This document shows positions 6,959 to 9,923 of a stretch of DNA of 9,923 nt, in pieces. Each line of letters begins with the position of its first letter. The stretch's first letter is position 1. The stretch is from Gammaproteobacteria bacterium (GTDB taxonomy: Bacteria; Pseudomonadota; Gammaproteobacteria; SZUA-229), in contig DROB01000414.1 in NCBI GenBank assembly GCA_011321985.1, positions 1 to 9,923 on the forward strand, in the 5' to 3' direction. Below the pieces are notes generated by a model. It had not been told where the DNA came from. It saw only the letters and a list, made by a program, of their open reading frames with translations, and made no database searches. Both the position numbers and the translations under genes were made by a program.

Positions 6959-8221
6959 TTGAGCTACGTGACTAAATTAAAATGCACAGCCTGTGGAGCT
7001 GAATATCCAAGTGATGTATTAATTAACCTGTGCCCTGAAGACCAGCGCCCACTCGAAATGGTCATGGATATAGAGCGAATAAGAACAGAGAACCCCGACT
7101 TTTCATGGTACCACCCGGAACTCAGATCGATGTGGCGTTTTGGCTCACTACTGGCTCTCGATTACAATAACACCACCGATAAAAAAAACATTGTTTCTCT
7201 AAATGAAGGATACACACCAGAAATACCGCTGAGCAATCACCTCCTCTCAAAACAACATAAGTTCGAGTTGATTCTAAAGGATGAAGGCCAACCACATAAA
7301 GACTGGGGTGCCAATCCAACAGGCAGCTTCAAAGATCGAGGCATGAGTATGGCGATCTCGAAAGCCAGACAGTTCGGCCTCGATAAAGTCGTTGTCCCTA
7401 CCCAGGGCAATGCTGGCGATTCACTTGCCGAATACGCGATGAAAGCAGGTATCTCCTGCGTCGTCATCATGCCAGATGATACACCGATGCCTATCCTGGG
7501 GCGTGTATCAGCATTAGCAAAAATCCACCATAATGTAACCATTGAACTGGTAAAGGGGACCATAAAAGAAGCCGGGATGCTGATGAAAGATAAATACCTG
7601 GATAAAGGTTACTTCAATATGGCAACTTTCCAGGAACCCGGCTGGCGGATCGAAGGCAAGAAAACGCTCGGTTTCGAACTGGCTGAGCCAGCAGATGGAA
7701 AAAAAGATAGCTGGAGGCTACCAGACGTTATTTTATACCCAACAGGTGGCGGCACAGGTATCCTCGGTATGTGGAAAGCCTTCGATGAACTCCAGATCAT
7801 GGGGCTGATCGACGAACGTCGACCAAAAATAATCTCTGTTCAGGCAGAAAATACCTCGCCTGTCGTGCAGGCATTTAAAGAAAACAAAACCGACACTAAT
7901 TTAGAAAAAGCCGGAACAACACTCGCAACCGGATTAAATGTGCCCGGTGGTGTCGGTCATTTTAAAGTACTGGAAATTATCAGGCATAGCCATGGTGGCG
8001 CCATTGCTGTAAGTGAAACAGATATCATAAAAAATCTTACGGATATATACCATGAATATGGCATATGGATCTGCCCTGAAGGAGCAGCAACTATCGCCGC
8101 CATCAAACCAGCCATAGACGAAGGGCTTATCAATCCTGATGACAAGGTGGTTGCGATCAATACCGGTTCATTCGAAAAAAGTTTACCCGATGTCCGCAAC
8201 TTTATATTTAATTATTTGTAA
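6959..8221 (+). CDS. Threonine synthase-like PLP-dependent (fold type II) enzyme
   Basis: A 420-residue protein of the tryptophan-synthase-beta / threonine-synthase superfamily. Seen: an N-terminal ribbon-like segment with CTAC (Cys9, Cys12) and a third Cys25; IVSLNEGYTP (78-87); PTGSFKDRGM with the PLP Schiff-base Lys125; the cofactor loop QGNAGDS (149-155); and the phosphate-binding PTGGGTGI (261-268). The end carries AINTGSFEKS (399-408) where typical threonine synthases have a TGHGLK-like motif. The name threonine synthase (O-phosphohomoserine to threonine) is therefore the family default, not proven; a threonine dehydratase-like or diaminopropionate-lyase-like beta-elimination is possible. 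The start is TTG at 6959, preceded by GGAG at 6947-6950 with an 8-nt spacer; no better start exists upstream. It is divergent from the BKACE operon and convergent with the FAH gene. No other threonine pathway genes (homoserine kinase or dehydrogenase) are nearby. Confidence 0.85.
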   Translation: MSYVTKLKCTACGAEYPSDVLINLCPEDQRPLEMVMDIERIRTENPDFSWYHPELRSMWRFGSLLALDYNNTTDKKNIVSLNEGYTPEIPLSNHLLSKQHKFELILKDEGQPHKDWGANPTGSFKDRGMSMAISKARQFGLDKVVVPTQGNAGDSLAEYAMKAGISCVVIMPDDTPMPILGRVSALAKIHHNVTIELVKGTIKEAGMLMKDKYLDKGYFNMATFQEPGWRIEGKKTLGFELAEPADGKKDSWRLPDVILYPTGGGTGILGMWKAFDELQIMGLIDERRPKIISVQAENTSPVVQAFKENKTDTNLEKAGTTLATGLNVPGGVGHFKVLEIIRHSHGGAIAVSETDIIKNLTDIYHEYGIWICPEGAATIAAIKPAIDEGLINPDDKVVAINTGSFEKSLPDVRNFIFNYL

Positions 8222-8281
8222 GCACTTAAACCTGATCATATACATACAGCCAGTATGCCTCAAAATCACGCTCAACCGAAG

Positions 8282-8474
8282 GATAGCTATCAGCCATTAG
8301 CGGACGTTTAAAATAAGATCAAAAGCTTTTTCACCACAGAGGACACAGAGAAAAGCCTTTTTTGTTTTACTGCGCCATAGGCGCGGTAAACAAAATAGAC
8401 CTCTGTGTCCTCCGTGTCCTCTGTGGTGAAATTTCTTTTAATGTTTAAAGGTCTGCTATGCGTCGAAAGCTGTC
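8282..8474. repeat. Near-palindromic MITE/REP-like element with ACAGAGGAC core
   Basis: Inverted repeat of about 190 bp between two convergent genes. The core arms are TTTCACCACAGAGGACACAG (from 8329) and its reverse complement ending at 8431. The innermost hairpin pairs TTTTGTTT..TGCGCC with GGCGCGGTAAACAAAA around ATA (about 8361-8396). The similarity continues outward imperfectly: AGCGGACGTTTAAA on the left (8299-8312) faces AGCAGACCTTTAAA on the right (reverse complement of 8445-8458), and GATAGCTATC (8282-8291) faces GACAGCTTTC (reverse complement of 8465-8474). ACAGAGG-type repeats of this kind are, to my memory, widespread intergenic elements in environmental bacteria; their translation gives the tell-tale TEDTEDTE / FSVSSVV peptides, also seen here. 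It carries no transposase. As a long hairpin it could also terminate transcription of both flanking genes. About 60 bp before it and 85 bp after it show nothing recognisable. Confidence 0.8.
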
Positions 8475-8559
8475 TTTTAATTTTGTACGATAACATCTGT
8501 CCAAGTTCAAACTAATACGGATTATCAATACACCCTTATCCTGCACCTGTCGATCAAAT

Positions 8560-9171
8560 TCAGCTTGCAACCCATGAATCCTCTATAATAATCTGTGCAC
8601 CGTCTTTGACTGTAACAGTGAATAAATCACCCTCGTTGATTCTACCTACACCTCCAGGCGTTCCAGTCATCAATATATCACCATCATGTAAACTCATGAA
8701 TTTTTGTATCTCAGATAAAATCTCAACTGGTTTATAGATCATGAGGTCGATATTCCCTTCTTGAACTACCACCCCGTTAATCTTCAGGATGAATGAGATA
8801 GCGTCAGACACCTCACTCATCTCTATAAAATTACTGAACACAGCGGATCCATCAAAAGCTTTTGCTCTCTCCCACGGCAGACCTTTTTCTTTTAAGCTGC
8901 TTTGCAGTTTTCGCTTAGTAAGGTCAATACCAAAACCTACTGCTGAAAAATGCCCCTTTTCATAAATAAAACACAGCTCACCTTCATAATGAAGTTGCTC
9001 TTGATGATAAGCGAGCAGCCTGTCTGCTACAGCTGAGTTGGGCTTAAGAAAAAAAACTATTTCTTCGGGAATTTCATTACCCAACTCTCTGACATGTGCG
9101 CAGTAATTTCGACCGACACAGATCACTTTAGAAGGCACGATTATCCTGTTACCGATCTTTACTTCTTTCAA
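8560..9171 (-). CDS. FAH-family hydrolase, acylpyruvase type (YcgM/FAHD1-like)
   Basis: A 203-residue fumarylacetoacetate hydrolase-fold protein, close to the length of the small YcgM/FAHD1 group (about 215-225). These metal-dependent cytosolic enzymes cleave acylpyruvates (2,4-diketo acids) to pyruvate plus a carboxylate, or act as oxaloacetate decarboxylases. Seen: KVICVGRNYCAHVRELGN (15-32), the metal-ligand motif HYEGEL (Glu63 and Glu65), GIDLTKRKLQ with Asp83 as third ligand, PWERAKAFDGS (99-109) with the conserved Lys104, and MTGTPGGVG (168-176). The start is TTG at 9171, directly after an in-frame TAA, with GAGGG upstream (about 9-nt spacing) as ribosome binding site; there is no later Met before the VICVGRNY core. 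It is monocistronic as far as seen, convergent with the threonine-synthase-like gene, and separated from the HEAT-repeat gene by a hairpin terminator. The exact substrate is unknown. Confidence 0.9.
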   Translation of the reverse strand: MKEVKIGNRIIVPSKVICVGRNYCAHVRELGNEIPEEIVFFLKPNSAVADRLLAYHQEQLHYEGELCFIYEKGHFSAVGFGIDLTKRKLQSSLKEKGLPWERAKAFDGSAVFSNFIEMSEVSDAISFILKINGVVVQEGNIDLMIYKPVEILSEIQKFMSLHDGDILMTGTPGGVGRINEGDLFTVTVKDGAQIIIEDSWVAS

Positions 9172-9212
9172 TTAAAACACCCTCATAACTTCAGACAAAA
9201 AAACAAGCTTCA

Positions 9213-9248
9213 TCATAAAAAATAAAGCATCTTGTGATTTTAGATGCT
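9213..9248 (-). terminator. Rho-independent terminator-like hairpin (terminator or attenuator)
   Basis: Read on the minus strand: AGCATCT (9248-9242), a 9-nt loop, AGATGCT (9232-9226), then TTATTTTTTA. The 7-bp perfect stem is only moderately GC-rich but the T-tract is good. It could end transcription coming from the HEAT-repeat gene. Because the best promoter candidate lies upstream of it, it may instead lie in the leader of the FAH gene. Confidence 0.5.
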
Positions 9249-9278
9249 CAGTTACTCTCCGTTCGTAATTCACGTAAA

Positions 9279-9307
9279 AAAATAGCTACGTACCAATTTA
9301 AAGTCAA
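9279..9307 (-). promoter_or_regulatory. Candidate sigma-70 promoter for the FAH-family gene
   Basis: On the minus strand TTGACT (reverse complement of 9302-9307, 5 of 6 to consensus) is followed after exactly 17 bp by TATTTT (reverse complement of 9279-9284, 4 of 6). Transcription would start near 9272, giving a leader of about 100 nt that includes the terminator-like hairpin. Confidence 0.35.
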
Positions 9308-9365
9308 GGTTTACATAAGTATACTATTCGCATAATCGCCTCAGTGTTCCACATGACTTAAAATT

Positions 9366-9471
9366 AACAATAATCATGGACACCCTATAAATCGCCCACA
9401 TCAATTACTGTTGATTCAATTAATTGACCATCGAGGATAGATTAGTTAGTGGGTGTCTATGATGATTAGTT
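9366..9471. repeat. Imperfect inverted repeat pair, possible MITE or REP remnant
   Basis: AATAATCATGGACACCC (9369-9385) faces GGGTGTCTATGATGATTA (9451-9468). The arms pair with one substitution and a single-base gap over about 18 bp, with weaker similarity continuing a few bases beyond. The 65-bp interior is AT-rich and shows only weak self-complementarity. No gene or transposase is associated. Confidence 0.45.
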
Positions 9472-9478
9472 CAGAAGA

Positions 9479-9528
9479 ACCTGTACCGGAATCAGTAATG
9501 CTGGTAACAGGTACACTGTCCCCGGAAT
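9479..9528. repeat. REP-like hairpin with GTACACTGTCCCCGGAAT motif
   Basis: ACCTGTACC (9479-9487) pairs with GGTAACAGGT (9503-9512) with a one-base bulge. The right arm runs into ACACTGTCCCCGGAAT (9513-9528). The sequence CTGT..CCGGAAT is also a near-direct repeat (9481-9492 and 9516-9528). From memory it resembles the GTATACTGTCCCCGGAAT sequences found at the ends of Y1/RAYT-type transposase genes. It starts only 33 bp downstream of the HEAT-repeat stop codon. Confidence 0.35.
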
Positions 9529-9560
9529 GCCAAGGCGTGCATTTTTTAGTGTTACAGTAT

Positions 9561-9923
9561 TCATTGTTGAGGCTGAGATATACTAAGTGCTTCGGCGACT
9601 TTCCGGCGAATACGTTTTGACGATTCGTTGCGCATGATATCTCTGAGCACAGGCTCATTCTCAGGAAATTTGTCGAGATTGCTGCCGAGCAACACGGCGA
9701 TGTTATATCGCGTGCTCTCATCTGTCTCGGTGCGCACTGCCTGCCTGAACATCGCCATCGCAGAATCGGATGGCTTGCTCCATGACTGCAATGACTCGGC
9801 AATCGCACCACGCACGTACCCGTTGTCTTCATCGCTATAGTGCGAAACCAGTCTGTCTGCTACCTGGTCGGTGCCAAGCGAACCCAGTGACAGGGCTACT
9901 GCGCGACGTATTTCTGGTTCAGC
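9561..9923 (-). CDS. HEAT-repeat protein, C-terminal part only
   Basis: An open frame enters from the window edge at 9923 and ends with a stop at 9561, giving the last 120 residues; the start is outside the window. The visible sequence is made of about three HEAT-type helical hairpins with the usual pattern of hydrophobic/alanine-rich helices: IRRAVALSLGSLG (5-17), VRGAIAESLQSW (37-48), TRYNIAVLLGSNL (71-83) and IRRKVAEALSIS (105-116). HEAT repeats are protein-interaction scaffolds; a cytoplasmic or periplasmic location cannot be decided without the N-terminus, and no enzymatic function is implied. A GTG at 9815 inside the frame is not a credible start because a HEAT pattern continues upstream of it to the window edge. 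The overlapping frames in other phases are shadows. Confidence 0.8.
   Translation of the reverse strand, partial: AEPEIRRAVALSLGSLGTDQVADRLVSHYSDEDNGYVRGAIAESLQSWSKPSDSAMAMFRQAVRTETDESTRYNIAVLLGSNLDKFPENEPVLRDIMRNESSKRIRRKVAEALSISQPQQ

Larger units (their letters stand above)
9172..9560. other. 389-bp gene-free stretch between HEAT-repeat and FAH genes
   Basis: No protein gene is supported here. It contains, from the FAH side, a short in-frame 14-codon frame (9216 down to 9172) ending at the TAA that touches the FAH TTG start, a terminator-like hairpin, a candidate minus-strand promoter, and two inverted-repeat remnants that are listed separately. The base composition is AT-rich up to about 9450 and more GC-rich beyond. 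Confidence 0.6.

Noticed and set aside
7237..7563. 108-codon minus-strand frame inside the threonine-synthase-like gene
   Set aside because: It is antisense to the well-supported PLP-enzyme coding region containing the PTGSFKDRGM and QGNAGDS motifs.
6908..8456. GCAGACCTTTAA at 6908-6919 repeated in inverted orientation at 8445-8456, flanking the threonine-synthase-like gene
   Set aside because: It suggested flanking repeats of a mobile unit, but a 12-base match is expected several times by chance in a 10-kb window and the similarity does not extend beyond it.
8308..8496. 62-codon minus-strand frame with TTEDTEDTE and LFSVSSVV peptides
   Set aside because: It is the translation of the palindromic ACAGAGGAC repeat; such peptides are a known annotation artefact of these elements.
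9446..9832. 128-codon minus-strand frame overlapping the HEAT-repeat gene
   Set aside because: It is in a different phase from the frame that shows regular HEAT repeats and remains open to the window edge, and it is rich in Cys/Arg/Ser as expected for a shadow frame.

Overview
The window looks like a chromosomal segment of a Gram-negative proteobacterium, most likely a gammaproteobacterium from a marine or similar environment. The evidence is a large outer-membrane TonB-dependent receptor, moderate GC (mid-40s % by eye), frequent TTG/GTG starts, and an intergenic palindrome built from ACAGAGGAC-type repeats of a kind I recall from environmental proteobacteria. The genus cannot be determined from what is visible. 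There is no tRNA, rRNA, CRISPR array or intact transposase.

Left part (1-6570, all minus strand). A tight three-gene operon is read from 6570 down to 2433: a class III PLP aminotransferase, a DUF849 / beta-keto acid cleavage enzyme (BKACE), and acetoacetyl-CoA synthetase. The first junction is a stop/start overlap and the second a 5-bp gap. After a 181-bp gap with several small dyads follows a TonB-dependent receptor on the same strand, whose last part lies beyond position 1. The enzymes suggest a catabolic route. An amino compound is transaminated to a keto acid. BKACE exchanges the beta-keto acid with acetyl-CoA to give an acyl-CoA and acetoacetate, and the synthetase activates the acetoacetate to acetoacetyl-CoA for thiolysis. 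The true substrate is unknown; the receptor might import it, but that is only a guess from position.

Middle (6571-8559). A 388-bp divergent intergenic region separates the operon from a plus-strand threonine-synthase-like PLP enzyme (6959-8221, TTG start) whose C-terminal motif is not that of typical threonine synthase. Between it and the convergent next gene lies a roughly 190-bp near-palindromic, MITE-like repeat (8282-8474).

Right part (8560-9923). A minus-strand FAH-family hydrolase of the acylpyruvase (YcgM/FAHD1) type is preceded by a candidate promoter and, between promoter and gene, a terminator-like hairpin that could attenuate it. Upstream is a gene-poor stretch with inverted-repeat remnants resembling REP sequences. 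The window ends in the C-terminal part of a minus-strand HEAT-repeat protein. The most interesting biology is the aminotransferase-BKACE-acetoacetyl-CoA synthetase module. I saw no convincing defence or mobile system.
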